Shown here in pieces: positions 8,033 through 16,372 of a stretch of 64,000 nucleotides of DNA (the stretch's first letter is position 1; each line of letters begins with the position of its first letter). The stretch comes from Pseudoneobacillus sp042683745 (GTDB taxonomy: Bacteria > Bacillota > Bacilli > Bacillales > Cytobacillaceae): NCBI RefSeq assembly GCF_042683745.1, contig NZ_JBHUJX010000019.1, forward strand, positions 124,001-188,000, given 5' to 3'. Both the position numbers and the translations under genes were made by a program. The notes under the pieces are model-generated. The model worked only from the letters and a program-made list of their open reading frames with translations. It was not told the DNA's origin and searched no databases.

Positions 8033-8317
8033 TTATTTTTTTTCCTTCAGCCATTCAATCAACTCCAATATTGCATCTTCAAAATCAATTGCCACTCCCC
8101 CGTCTTCGGGTATTTGTTCCACCATGTTTTCAAATTCAACCAACTTTTCGTTAAGTTCAGCCAAATTTCTATCCGTCTTTTGCTTTTTCACACTGCTCTT
8201 TAGTGTCTTAAATTCCTTATCCTGTTCAATCTCATCAATAGAACTCCAGACCTCTTGCAGCACGGTCTCTAATTTTTGTACAGATTTATGAAGCTTTTGA
8301 AATTTTTCAATGGTCAT
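8033..8317 (-). CDS. Small coiled-coil protein of unknown function
   Basis: I do not recognise a named family. The 94-residue product is highly charged and heptad-like over about residues 1-70 (KFQKLHKSVQKLETVL, then ELNEKLVEFENMVEQ). This suggests a soluble dimeric coiled coil with a short acidic helical tail ending EWLKEKK. It sits 17 bases upstream of the FAD oxidoreductase start and 17 bases after the membrane-anchored small gene, so the three are probably co-transcribed. There is no signal peptide or cysteine pair. Confidence 0.6.
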   Translation of the reverse strand: MTIEKFQKLHKSVQKLETVLQEVWSSIDEIEQDKEFKTLKSSVKKQKTDRNLAELNEKLVEFENMVEQIPEDGGVAIDFEDAILELIEWLKEKK

Positions 8318-8334
8318 TTCTATACTTCCTTTCG

Positions 8335-8616
8335 TTATTTAATCTTTTCATTAATATAGTTAATAAAACCTTCTCGATGTCCTTCTTTATCAATGATATT
8401 TCGAACATAATGGGGATCACTTAGTAATCCATCTCGTTTAGACAGTAAAATAAATTCTTCTATTTCTCCCTTTTTCAACAGCGTTTTGTACCAATCCTGT
8501 TCATCCAATTCAACCCACAGTTCTTCTGCGGTAGGTTCTTTTATTCGAAGGACATATTTCTTCACCCATCCAATAATTAAGGCTCCTGTCAGCATACACA
8601 AAAATATGAAAGTCAT
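8335..8616 (-). CDS. Small membrane-anchored protein of unknown function
   Basis: ATG 8616 is preceded by GGGAGAGAA and gives 93 residues. A longer frame from 8631 has no better ribosome binding site. The N-terminus is one hydrophobic helix (MTFIFLCMLTGALIIGWV) followed by a positive KKYVLR stop-transfer, which predicts an N-terminal anchor with a cytoplasmic acidic/helical domain. The remainder includes ELWVELDEQDWYKTLLKK and DPHYVRNIIDKEGHREGF. No family is recognised. It heads the cluster that ends with the FAD oxidoreductase and is divergent from the nucleotidyltransferase gene. Confidence 0.6.
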   Translation of the reverse strand: MTFIFLCMLTGALIIGWVKKYVLRIKEPTAEELWVELDEQDWYKTLLKKGEIEEFILLSKRDGLLSDPHYVRNIIDKEGHREGFINYINEKIK

Positions 8617-8695
8617 ATTCTCTCCCACCATCCAATCGTCGATAGTATAATATACTCAATCAGCTTTTCGCAATCATATACGAGGAGGTATCGAT

Positions 8696-9463
8696 ATGTT
8701 ACCACAAGAATCGGCGGTTGAAAAAATAGCGAATAGTTTAAAGGAAGATCCAAAAGTTCAAGCAATTTTTCTAAAAGGATCTATGGGAAGAAATGAACAT
8801 GACGAGCATTCTGATGTTGACTTATATTGCCTTGTTGATAAGGTGGACGAAGAACTATTTTTATCTAAACGTTTAAAGCATTTGCAAGCCTATCGTCCAA
8901 TTATATTTCATGATGAAATACATATTATTGCTCCGCAGATTATTGCGGTATTCGATAACTTTCTGCATATCGATTTATTTACCGTTACAAAGGAATCCTT
9001 TACAGAAAAGGATTACATCAAAGTTCTATATGATCCATACCAATTATTAAATAGCTTTATAGATTCACAAGGACTTACACTTTCTAAAATGGAATTTAGG
9101 GATGATGTAAGTGACGTGGCTTGGTTTCTTTTTCAATATAAAAAAGCCGCCGCAAGAGGAAATGATATATGGTCTGTTCGTATGCTAACGAATGTAATGT
9201 ATCATTTTGCAAGAGCCCTTTTATACAGATATGCGCCGGACCGAGCTCAATTAGGTTTAAAAACAGTAGAACAATCCTTACCCAAGCATATTGTTGTTCA
9301 AATGAATAAGATTTTTGAGCATGTGACTCCATATCATCACCAACAGGCAGTTTATCTTATTTGCCTACTCGTTTCAGAGGAACTTGATTGGATAAATCAA
9401 AATCTCATTCAAGGAGATCAAATCAAACTTCTTTTGGAAAAAATGTTACATTTACGAGATTAA
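8696..9463 (+). CDS. Nucleotidyltransferase-domain protein (aminoglycoside adenylyltransferase/MNT-like)
   Basis: The 255-residue protein carries the polymerase-beta-type nucleotidyltransferase signature KGSMGRNEHDEHSDVDLY near residues 25-42: GSxGR, then the metal-binding DxD. A C-terminal helical region with YKKAAARGNDIWSVRML resembles the helical domain that follows this fold in aminoglycoside O-nucleotidyltransferases. Most such chromosomal proteins have no proven substrate, so resistance should not be assumed. The ATG has a strong GAGGAGGT site 8 bases upstream. It is monocistronic and ends at a GTGTTAGG hairpin. Confidence 0.75.
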   Translation: MLPQESAVEKIANSLKEDPKVQAIFLKGSMGRNEHDEHSDVDLYCLVDKVDEELFLSKRLKHLQAYRPIIFHDEIHIIAPQIIAVFDNFLHIDLFTVTKESFTEKDYIKVLYDPYQLLNSFIDSQGLTLSKMEFRDDVSDVAWFLFQYKKAAARGNDIWSVRMLTNVMYHFARALLYRYAPDRAQLGLKTVEQSLPKHIVVQMNKIFEHVTPYHHQQAVYLICLLVSEELDWINQNLIQGDQIKLLLEKMLHLRD

Positions 9464-9468
9464 ACCCG

Positions 9469-9522
9469 AAAAAGTGTTAGGATCCACATGAGGTTTTGTC
9501 TCATATGATACCTAACACTTTT
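9469..9522. terminator. Bidirectional GTGTTAGG hairpin terminator
   Basis: AAAAGTGTTAGG and CCTAACACTTTT are complementary outer arms, and inner ATGAG/CTCAT arms extend the stem. The hairpin ends the nucleotidyltransferase gene on the plus strand and faces the end of the peptidase gene on the minus strand. Confidence 0.8.
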
Positions 9523-9546
9523 AGTAGACTAAATTATTTAGTCATT

Positions 9547-10416
9547 TCAATCATTACAATTAATAAACTCTTGTAATACCTGTACGTATTCCTCAGGTTG
9601 CTCACGATATCCTGAATGTGCACTTTCCTCAAAAATATGCAGCTTTGAATTTGGTACTAGACTACTAAAATAACTAGTTGATTCAGGGGTAGCTTCATCA
9701 TAACGTCCGCAAAGGAATAATGAAGGTGTTTTGATCTCATGCAGTCTTGGTGTGCAATCGAAATCCTTCAAGTTTCCTGTTACACAAAACTCTGAAGGAC
9801 CCCACATTGTGTTATAAACTTCAAGATTTCCAAGCTCGGAAACTTTAGCTCTTTCCTCAGGATTCACTTCTACTCGGCATATAAATCTTTTAGAGAATTC
9901 TTTCATAGCTAATTTATATTCTTCTGAATCCGTTTCGCCGTTCTCTTCACATCTTAAAATAACCTCGTGAATTTCTGCTGGTAACTGTTCTAATAATTTT
10001 TTAGCATCTTGAGCCCAAAGAGGTGCACTTAAGCACGGGCTTGAAAAAATAGCACTTTTCACGCCGATTGGTTTCGTAAGAAGATAAGAAGCAAGCAAAG
10101 TCGTCCCCCAAGAATGACCTAAAATATGAACTTCCTCTAACCCCAATTCCTTTCGTACTTGCCCTAATTCCTCTACAAATCGTTCTAATCGCCATAATGA
10201 TGGATCATTAGGTCCTTTCGAATAACCAGCACCTAGCTGATCATAATAAATCACAGTTCGCTTGTCCGCAAGTTTATCCAATCTATGCAATGGAAGAGAT
10301 GAAAAACCTGGTCCCCCATGTAAAATTAACAGTGGAGTAAGATTTTCTTCGCTTACAACCTTGCGATACCATACGTTTCCGTCACTTACCTTTACAAATC
10401 CCTCTTCTACTCCCAT
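9547..10416 (-). CDS. Proline iminopeptidase-type alpha/beta hydrolase (S33)
   Basis: The 289-residue enzyme fits the proline iminopeptidase family, which removes N-terminal proline from peptides. Visible features are the oxyanion-hole motif LHGGPG near residue 31, YYDQLGAGYSKGP, the nucleophile elbow GHSWGTT near residue 100, the Asp-loop CGRYDEATPES and the catalytic His in EESAHSGYREQPEEY. ATG 10416 follows GAGGAGATATT. The frame is open much further upstream (to 10626), but that extension is translated from a dispersed repeat and is not part of the protein. It is transcribed alone. Confidence 0.85.
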   Translation of the reverse strand: MGVEEGFVKVSDGNVWYRKVVSEENLTPLLILHGGPGFSSLPLHRLDKLADKRTVIYYDQLGAGYSKGPNDPSLWRLERFVEELGQVRKELGLEEVHILGHSWGTTLLASYLLTKPIGVKSAIFSSPCLSAPLWAQDAKKLLEQLPAEIHEVILRCEENGETDSEEYKLAMKEFSKRFICRVEVNPEERAKVSELGNLEVYNTMWGPSEFCVTGNLKDFDCTPRLHEIKTPSLFLCGRYDEATPESTSYFSSLVPNSKLHIFEESAHSGYREQPEEYVQVLQEFINCND

Positions 10417-10509
10417 AACCAATATCTCCTCTACTTTTATCTTTTTATTTTCCATTTTACACATTTTTGCGAAATTATTCTTGTCTAGTATGTTAGGGGA
10501 ACTAAGAAA

Positions 10510-10692
10510 AGCGCGTGGCGCCTTGATCAGCCCCGACAAGCATATGCTGTCCCATAGAGGAGGTTTGCTCTTTAACCTCATCTTTGGGGCGCCATTTGAC
10601 CTCGAGGTCGACAAAGACGGCGACATCCTATCGCATTGTCGACATTAGTACATCCTGTACGTCGAGGCTAGAACGCTTGCGCTGGACAACTA
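10510..10692 (+). repeat. Dispersed repeat element with inverted ends, copy 1 (about 180 bp)
   Basis: The element starts near GCGCGTGGCGCCTTGATCAG and ends near CTAGAACGCTTGCGCT. It shares about 85-90 percent of bases by eye with the copy at 43253-43420, in the same orientation. The ends are imperfectly complementary (GATCAGCCCCGACAAGC against GTACGTCGAGGCTAG), and internal GACCTCGAGGTC and GTACATCCTGTAC add further hairpins. No coding capacity of its own is apparent. It lies upstream of the peptidase gene, and similar units are, to my recollection, common between genes in Bacillaceae. Confidence 0.8.
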
Positions 10693-10695
10693 AAA

Positions 10696-10740
10696 AAAGA
10701 TATGGAACGTTTTCATTTAAAAGAAAGGTTCCATATCTTT
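10696..10740. terminator. Bidirectional terminator
   Basis: Perfect 13-bp arms AAAGATATGGAAC and GTTCCATATCTTT flank a 19-base loop, with A and T tracts outside. It closes the VOC gene on the minus strand. Confidence 0.75.
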
Positions 10741-10746
10741 ATAAAA

Positions 10747-11175
10747 CTACATCACTGATTCACCGTTCTCATAGTTAAATTGCCATTCAATGCCGAACTT
10801 ATCTGTTAAACTGCCATAGCATTTGCTCCAGAAAGTTTCTTGCAGTTCCATTCTTACAGTGCCGCCTTCTTTTAGCTTTTCAAATGAAGATTTAATCATA
10901 TCCATGTTATTATTTACGATTGACAGGCTTATATTATTTCCTTCAACAAAAGGCATACCTGGAAATACATCAGAAAACATCACTCTGCTTCCATCGATAT
11001 TAAGTCTTGTATGCATGACTAAATTTTTTGCTGCTTCTGGAAGAGGATAATCAGGAGATTGTGGTGTTTCACCAAATGTCATAATCTGAGGTTTCTCTGT
11101 ACCGAATACCTCTGCATAAAATTCTACTGCTTCGCGACAATTCCCATTAAAGTTAAGATAAACATCTATAGCCAT
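10747..11175 (-). CDS. VOC (glyoxalase/PhnB-like) family protein
   Basis: The 142-residue protein resembles the PhnB branch of the vicinal oxygen chelate superfamily. It has an N-terminal YLNFNGNCREAVEFYAEVFG, a MFSDVFPG strand-turn and a C-terminal WSKCYGSLTDKFGIEWQFNY. Members are small beta-alpha-beta proteins that may bind metal and small molecules, and PhnB itself has no proven enzymatic role. The ATG follows GGAGAGAAAAA. It precedes the peptidase on the same strand but is separated from it by a terminator and the dispersed repeat, so it is probably monocistronic. Confidence 0.8.
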   Translation of the reverse strand: MAIDVYLNFNGNCREAVEFYAEVFGTEKPQIMTFGETPQSPDYPLPEAAKNLVMHTRLNIDGSRVMFSDVFPGMPFVEGNNISLSIVNNNMDMIKSSFEKLKEGGTVRMELQETFWSKCYGSLTDKFGIEWQFNYENGESVM

Positions 11176-11272
11176 TTTTTCTCTCCTCCACTTTCATAGT
11201 TAAAATATTCCTATCAATATTTTATCATTAGCCTGTCCAAAACCCAAGTTTTAGAAAAAGGAGGAAACCATT

Positions 11273-11422
11273 TTAAGTGTTGTTTTCACTTTTCGCTTTT
11301 TTAACGCCTTTACTTACATAAGGTTTAGCACTCTTTGCTTTTTTCGCTTTAGCTTGCCAACGATTCCATCCTTTTTTGTCAGTCCCTCTTCCTGTACCGC
11401 TTTTTGCCTTAGTTTTACTCAT
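11273..11422 (-). CDS. Very small basic protein, DUF3934-like (49 residues)
   Basis: The frame begins with ATG 11422 after GGAGTGATCAA and ends with TAA at 11273. The product starts MSKTKAKSGTGRGTDKKG, continues WNRWQAKAKKAKSAKPY and ends KSENNT: nearly one third Lys or Arg, with two Trp and no Cys. From memory this pattern matches the DUF3934 family of tiny Bacillus proteins, whose function is unknown. The strong ribosome binding site and clean composition argue that it is real despite its length. High charge suggests nucleic-acid or ribosome contact, but that is inference only. Confidence 0.8.
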   Translation of the reverse strand: MSKTKAKSGTGRGTDKKGWNRWQAKAKKAKSAKPYVSKGVKKAKSENNT

Positions 11423-11480
11423 TTGATCACTCCAATATTTAGTATTTTATCTATTAAAGGCAACTTCATTCGACTTCGAA

Positions 11481-12581
11481 TCATTTAATCATACGTATTT
11501 TCTCGTCTAGTATTTGAAATACGTTTCTTAACTCTTCTTTAGGAATATTTGCGTATAGATCACCAATGCTTATTTCAGAATAACATCCGTTTTCACTTGT
11601 CTCTTTCAGATTACCTGTTATTCCAATCCCTGTTTCTTCATATATTTCTACTAAAACAGATGAAAGTATTTCCTTTGAAACATCGAAATGCACGTGAAAC
11701 ATATTTGAAACAGGTTCTAAAGGCAAGGTTGAAACAGCATAGCATTTGTTAAAAAACTTAGCAAGTTCTTTTGCTGCCTCATAATATTGCTCCATTTTAT
11801 GTACTCTTTGATTAAAATAATAATCAGCACTGGTTATATAAGGATAAAGGCTTATTAAATCCCCGCCATGTCGCCTTTTCCATACCTTTGATTCTTCTGT
11901 AAAAAATTTATCCCCTGCAAGAATAGCTCCAGCCACACCGCCAATCCCTTTGTAAAAAGAAACATAAACACTATCAAATAGTTCACAAATTTCTGCAGCT
12001 GTCTTTTTATAATATGGAAGAATTTCATACAGTCGGGCCCCATCTAAATGTAACCTGATTCCATTATTACGACAATAAATCGAAATTGCCTCTAGAGTCT
12101 CATAATCTGGGAGTTTCCCACCTATTTCCCTTTGTGGTAATTCCAATAATAAGCATGATATATCTTCCTTCAATCCTATTACATCTTCTAATTGAATCAC
12201 TTTGTCTTTATCTGCTAGTAAAATGGGAGTGATGTGATGCAATTCTCTTAAGCCGTCCTCTTCATGTATTTCTAAATGACATAATGGATGATACGCCACT
12301 TTCTTAATCCCCTTCTGGTCGCACCATACTCTTAATGCAATTTGTTGTGCCATCGTTCCGCTTGGGAAAAATACGGCTGCTTCTTTGCCCAAATACGTAG
12401 CCATCTTATCTTGAAAGTCTTCAATTATCTTTCCATTTCCATAAATATCACTTTCTTGCTGTCCATCCATATCTTCTAATGCCTCTTTCAAAATATGGAT
12501 GTTTCTGAATCCATGTCCTGATAATTGATATTTTGTTTGTTTTAATGCATGTACTAATGAAGGATTATTGCTCAATTTCAT
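11481..12581 (-). CDS. Threonine aldolase/beta-eliminating lyase family PLP enzyme
   Basis: The 366-residue fold-type I PLP enzyme resembles low-specificity threonine aldolases, which cleave threonine or related beta-hydroxy amino acids. Landmarks are VFFPSGTMAQQIALR (cofactor phosphate loop, near residue 75), HPLCHLEIHEEDG, LHLDGARLYE (Asp pairs with the pyridine nitrogen) and SFYKGIGGVAGA, where Lys would form the Schiff base. ATG 12581 lies in AAAGGAGAAGATG; TTG 12575 would have better spacing. The open frame to 12701 adds 40 non-family residues, so I do not include it. Substrate is uncertain. Confidence 0.8.
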   Translation of the reverse strand: MKLSNNPSLVHALKQTKYQLSGHGFRNIHILKEALEDMDGQQESDIYGNGKIIEDFQDKMATYLGKEAAVFFPSGTMAQQIALRVWCDQKGIKKVAYHPLCHLEIHEEDGLRELHHITPILLADKDKVIQLEDVIGLKEDISCLLLELPQREIGGKLPDYETLEAISIYCRNNGIRLHLDGARLYEILPYYKKTAAEICELFDSVYVSFYKGIGGVAGAILAGDKFFTEESKVWKRRHGGDLISLYPYITSADYYFNQRVHKMEQYYEAAKELAKFFNKCYAVSTLPLEPVSNMFHVHFDVSKEILSSVLVEIYEETGIGITGNLKETSENGCYSEISIGDLYANIPKEELRNVFQILDEKIRMIK

Positions 12582-12757
12582 CTTCTCCTTTACTTGTAAG
12601 GGATACAGGTTTATAGAATTTTGCTTAAGTTGCAATGATTGATTTTCAATTAAAGGGATCTCTCCTCTCAGTTTCCTATCACGGAATACCACTTTAATCA
12701 ATTGATTATCTTATTTACCAGAACACTTGAATAATCCTCCTTTTCCCAAAAAAGAAA

Positions 12758-12781
12758 AGCGAAACCTCGATTAGTTTCGCT
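12758..12781 (-). terminator. Terminator after the GYPG-repeat gene
   Basis: AGCGAAAC and GTTTCGCT arms flank an 8-base loop. On the minus strand they are followed by TTTCTTTTTT. Confidence 0.8.
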
Positions 12782-12832
12782 CCTCATTTTAGTTATATTT
12801 TAACAATAATCTTTCCATTCATGAGGGATAAC

Positions 12833-13186
12833 CTATGAAATTCTTTGAAAGCCCATTCCTGAAGACTGAGCAGTTGGAAATTGTGCCCCAGGAAATTGTG
12901 CTCCTGGGAATTGTGCTCCCGGAAAAACCATCCCTGGTGGGCCTACTCCCGGATAGCCCATACTCGGGTAACCCATTCCCATTCCTGGGTAGCCTATTCC
13001 AGGATAGCCCATGCCCGGATAACCCACTCCTGGGTAACCGAATACTGGATACGGGATAGGATATGGACGAGCAAATAATGAGGTACCTAGTAAACCTCCT
13101 AATAATCCACCTATGAATGGTAATCCAAAGCCTATACCAAAAAATCTTTGATCACCCACTTGATAATTGTTCCGATAATGATACAT
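12833..13186 (-). CDS. Gly/Pro/Tyr-rich repeat protein (GYPG and GAQFP repeats)
   Basis: The 117-residue product has a short N-terminal region with FGIGFGLPFIGGLLGGLLG, a glycine-rich hydrophobic stretch. It then has about seven GYPG units (residues about 49-83) and three GAQFP units (about 90-104). Similar low-complexity proteins in spore formers are often surface- or spore-coat-associated, but no family is certain here. The DNA is itself repetitive, so unit number may vary between strains. The ATG follows AAGGAGGTAAGG-type sequence, and the gene has its own terminator. It has no cysteine and no obvious signal peptide. Confidence 0.7.
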   Translation of the reverse strand: MYHYRNNYQVGDQRFFGIGFGLPFIGGLLGGLLGTSLFARPYPIPYPVFGYPGVGYPGMGYPGIGYPGMGMGYPSMGYPGVGPPGMVFPGAQFPGAQFPGAQFPTAQSSGMGFQRIS

Positions 13187-13314
13187 ACAGCCTTACCTCC
13201 TTTTCCTCTATACATGCCTACACTATTTCATATGCGATTGATCGGGGTTTGGAGTGGGCAGAAAAGAGATTGTAGCCTTAAAACGAAAGTAATTTCTTCC
13301 AAAAGTTGATTTAT

Positions 13315-13462
13315 CGGTCAAATCAATGTTCCTTTTGAATAAATTTCCAATCTATCGAAAGTTGAGGGTTCCTATCGGACTAGATTAGAGTTCAATCGGA
13401 CCAATTGGGCGTCTATCGGACAAGTTCACAATTCTATCGGACAAATTTTCAAGCCTATCGGA
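13315..13462 (+). repeat. Degenerate tandem array B, 20-21-bp period
   Basis: TATCGGAC-type cores recur with the core C at 13356, 13376, 13397, 13417, 13438 and 13459, a mean step of 20.6 bp. An outlying TATCGGTC has its C at 13315, two steps earlier. Sequence between the cores is variable. The array occupies most of the gap upstream of the GYPG gene. Confidence 0.8.
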
Positions 13463-13500
13463 CTCAGAGAACGATTCAGTAAACTCAATACCCACGAAAA

Positions 13501-13527
13501 AATGACCACCTAACCACGGCGGTCATT
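13501..13527 (-). terminator. Terminator overlapping the ypbS stop codon
   Basis: AATGACC and GGTCATT arms are followed on the minus strand by TTTTTCG. The gene's TGA lies inside the first arm. Confidence 0.8.
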
Positions 13528-13789
13528 CTTCGCTTAACTCTTTCGACTTTACATACTCCTGAACCATTTCAACTGTCACATATTTTCTCGTCGGGACAAT
13601 TCTCATATTCATTTGATTGATTAATTCCGTCATTTCATTTATTTTTTCCGTTGAAAATGTTTTTCCTTGTTTACATAATTCAATTACTTCTTCAATATAA
13701 CTTTCTCGCTTTTGGTCTAACTCTAAAAATTTTTTATACATAATATTTTGATTTTGTGCATGCTTTTCTAATGCTTTATGTACGCTCAT
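13523..13789 (-). CDS. ypbS: YpbS-like protein (DUF2533)
   Basis: The 88-residue protein matches, from memory, Bacillus YpbS (DUF2533), whose role is not established. It is helical and charged. Typical segments are MSVHKALEKHAQNQN, REKR-like YIEEVIELCKQGKTFSTEKINEMTE and VPTRKYVTVEMVQEYV. It has no signal peptide or membrane helix. ATG 13789 is preceded by GGAGTGACAC. It is a single-gene unit with its own terminator. The single Cys (near residue 39) has no partner. Confidence 0.75.
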   Translation of the reverse strand: MSVHKALEKHAQNQNIMYKKFLELDQKRESYIEEVIELCKQGKTFSTEKINEMTELINQMNMRIVPTRKYVTVEMVQEYVKSKELSEE

Positions 13790-14089
13790 TGTGTCACTCC
13801 TCGAATAGATTGCTAACTAATATCATATCAATAACCTTTTGCTTCGAAAAGAATTAAAAATTCCCCTCCACCTCGAGAGGGGATGTGCTTCACAACAAAT
13901 TGGGTACAAAAAGACTTTATCATAGTTATTCATTATCCCCCAAAAAGTTAGAAAAAAGGTTTTTTTGTTTTTAAATAGAATATAGTATAGTATCCAAAAA
14001 AATGTTTGGAGGTTCACTGTTTTGTTACTTTACTTTTGAGATGTGTCATTTACCTAATAAATAATAATTAAATTAGGAGTTGATACATT

Positions 14090-14494
14090 ATGATATATAA
14101 AAATTCTATTGATGGTATTTCCTCTGATATGTTAAATGGCTTTTTTGTTGATTGGCCTAATCAACCAAATCCACAAACTCACTTAAAACTATTAATAAAC
14201 AGTAGTAAAGTGATTTTTGCATTAGATGAAAATACTAATCAAATAGTTGGATTTATTACTGCAATTAGTGACGGGGTTCTATCTGCCTACATTCCATTGC
14301 TTGAAGTTTTACCAGAATACAAAAATTTAGGTATAGGTAAGGAATTAGTTAGGCTGATGTTAGAAGAACTTAGTGACATATATATGATTGATTTATGTTG
14401 TGATGATGACTTAGTTCCCTACTATGAAAAGTTTGGAATGGTAAAATCAAATGGAATGCTCTTCAGGAACTATAAAATGCAATCAGGAAGTTAA
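14090..14494 (+). CDS. GNAT family N-acetyltransferase
   Basis: The 134-residue protein shows the GNAT acetyl-CoA-binding pattern. A beta strand reads VGFITAISDGVLSAYIPLLEVLPEY, followed by the pyrophosphate loop KNLGIGKELVRLMLEEL near residues 80-95 and a C-terminal PYYEKFGMVKSNGMLFRNY. The acceptor substrate is unknown. The ATG follows TTAGGAGTTGATACATT, with slightly long spacing. Composition is more AT-rich than its neighbours. It is monocistronic with a strong terminator. In the 13790-14089 gap I see only a weak CCCCTC/GAGGGG hairpin near 13862-13882. Confidence 0.85.
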   Translation: MIYKNSIDGISSDMLNGFFVDWPNQPNPQTHLKLLINSSKVIFALDENTNQIVGFITAISDGVLSAYIPLLEVLPEYKNLGIGKELVRLMLEELSDIYMIDLCCDDDLVPYYEKFGMVKSNGMLFRNYKMQSGS

Positions 14495-14501
14495 AAAAAC
14501 T

Positions 14502-14530
14502 AAAACGCTTGGAACTGTCCGAGCGTTTTT
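14502..14530 (+). terminator. Terminator after the GNAT gene
   Basis: AAACGCTTGGA and TCCGAGCGTTT pair around a short loop, followed by TTGTG. Confidence 0.8.
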
Positions 14531-14641
14531 GTGTGCTAAATGATCGGCTTATGCATTTAATAAATGTGAACTCGTCTACTGTTTATGTTCTTAATACTGA
14601 ATCACTTTTTATCTCTTCCTCCTTTTTTCACATACAAACTC

Positions 14642-16372
14642 CTAATTTGCTATTTCTTGTTTAATTGTTGGAACCATTCCCCTTTTTCTTTTTATAAAAA
14701 CAATCCCTGTCAAACTACACAATAAAACAAAAGGAATACTCTTTTTATATAAATCTGCAAAACTAGATGAAATGGTCGATTCCGCGTATGTTGATACATT
14801 CTTCGAATAATTTTGTACTAATGAACTATTTTTAGCTATTTCCTCATCCACTTGCTTTTCAACTTTTTGTTGAACCATCGATAGAGCTTGGTTTCTCTGT
14901 CCTTCAGGAATCGATACCAGCGCCTTTTGTACATTTTGATCGATTATTTGTTTTCGCTCTGCTTCAGTAACTAGAATTGAACTGGCAGCTGTTGATTTAG
15001 TCGTTGAATTTTTCATCACATCTTTTGTTTTCAATAAAACAAGTTCTTTTGTCTCATCAGGTATATCTAATTTAGTGATTTGATCCTCCGCATAGTGAGT
15101 GACCTGTTGTTTTTTAGCATCTATATTGTTTGTTAATCCAGCAATAAAAATAGCAACAGCCAAAACTACACCAACCTGCCTGATCATAGAAAAAACGCTT
15201 TGTGAAGCTGTCAACATTTCTCCTTCAAATGAAGAAGTACTTGCAATGGTTGAAGCAGAGATGATAAAGCTAAAACCTAATCCAAGTAATGCGCATATAA
15301 TGATGATTTCTAAGGAAGTACTTTGGATGTCTATCTCACGTAGTAAGAAGTAAGCGATACTCATTATTCCAAAACCAAGGATGACTGGTATGGTAAAGCC
15401 GACTTTTTTAGCAAGGAGGCCTGCAAAATTAGCAAAGACAAAGATGGCTGCGGATGCTGGAGTGATTAATAATGCGGCTTCCAATTCTGTTTTATGCTGA
15501 AACATCGTTAAAAATTGTGGCAATAACACCATTACCCCTATAAAGAAGATAAATCCTGTTGAAACAGTGATCACGGAACCAGTAAAGACTCGATCCTTAA
15601 AAAGGTTTAAATTAACCATAGGATTCTTGACTTTTGATTCTGTAAATATGAATAACAGAACCGCTACAACAAAGATAACGAAACATAAAATCGCAGAGCC
15701 ACTCTTCCATCCCCAGCTATTGCCCTTAATTAAAACTAAATTCATTGAAAAAATAGCTAAAACGGAAAACACAAGTCCAAACCAATCAATGCTTGATCTA
15801 ATTCGTGCTTCATTCTTTAACACTAGAACAAATCCACAAGCGAAAATGGCAAGTAAGCAGATCGGTACATTTACATAAAACACCCAATGCCAACTCAGTT
15901 TCTCTGTAATCAACCCTCCTACAGAAGGACCCATTGCAGTAGCCAACCCTTGTGTAGCCCCTAATAAAGTTAATGGGAGTACCCTTTTTTCAATTGGCAT
16001 GGCGGCAATTCCAATAATCATACTACAAGGTATTAAGATTGATGCACCAATACTTTGAATAAATCTAGCAGCAATTAAAAAATCTCCACTAGTGGCTAAA
16101 CCACATAATGCCGAACCTACTCCAAAAATGAAAAGCCCAAGAATATAAAACTTATTCCTACCGAACATTTCAGCAAACCTGGCCATTGGAATGGCTAATA
16201 CTGCTATTGTCATCGTGTAAATATTTAACATCCAAGAGCTCGTTTCTAATGAAGTAGATAAGTCATCCTGAATCGCGGGTAAGGTAATATTCATAATGGT
16301 TGAATCAAGCATACAAATAAATATTCCGATACATGTTAATAATAGAACTTTTAATCCTCCTTCTTGTTTCAT
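14642..16372 (-). CDS. MFS drug efflux transporter, DHA2 (EmrB/QacA) type
   Basis: The protein of about 576 residues has the 14-helix layout of DHA2 proton-driven multidrug exporters. Motif D1-like LDSTIMNITLPAIQDDL is in helix 1, ARFAEMFGRNKFYILG is motif A after helix 2, and GPSVGGLITEKLSWHWVFYVNVP is motif C. A large extracytoplasmic loop rich in Lys, Gln and Thr (about residues 420-540) precedes the last helix. ATG 16372 overlaps the PadR stop as TGATG, after GGAAGGTGAG, so translation is coupled. The neighbouring PadR regulator probably controls it. Confidence 0.88.
   Translation of the reverse strand: MKQEGGLKVLLLTCIGIFICMLDSTIMNITLPAIQDDLSTSLETSSWMLNIYTMTIAVLAIPMARFAEMFGRNKFYILGLFIFGVGSALCGLATSGDFLIAARFIQSIGASILIPCSMIIGIAAMPIEKRVLPLTLLGATQGLATAMGPSVGGLITEKLSWHWVFYVNVPICLLAIFACGFVLVLKNEARIRSSIDWFGLVFSVLAIFSMNLVLIKGNSWGWKSGSAILCFVIFVVAVLLFIFTESKVKNPMVNLNLFKDRVFTGSVITVSTGFIFFIGVMVLLPQFLTMFQHKTELEAALLITPASAAIFVFANFAGLLAKKVGFTIPVILGFGIMSIAYFLLREIDIQSTSLEIIIICALLGLGFSFIISASTIASTSSFEGEMLTASQSVFSMIRQVGVVLAVAIFIAGLTNNIDAKKQQVTHYAEDQITKLDIPDETKELVLLKTKDVMKNSTTKSTAASSILVTEAERKQIIDQNVQKALVSIPEGQRNQALSMVQQKVEKQVDEEIAKNSSLVQNYSKNVSTYAESTISSSFADLYKKSIPFVLLCSLTGIVFIKRKRGMVPTIKQEIAN

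Noticed and set aside
8696..9463. Aminoglycoside resistance determinant
   Set aside because: The nucleotidyltransferase motif alone does not show drug modification; most chromosomal members of this fold have other or unknown substrates.
10417..10626. N-terminal domain of the proline iminopeptidase
   Set aside because: The sequence is translated dispersed repeat; the same words appear upstream of nrdA, and a good start lies at 10416.
13823..14017. Minus-strand 64-residue coding region
   Set aside because: It lacks a ribosome binding site and shows the Phe/Leu/Lys bias expected of AT-rich noncoding DNA.
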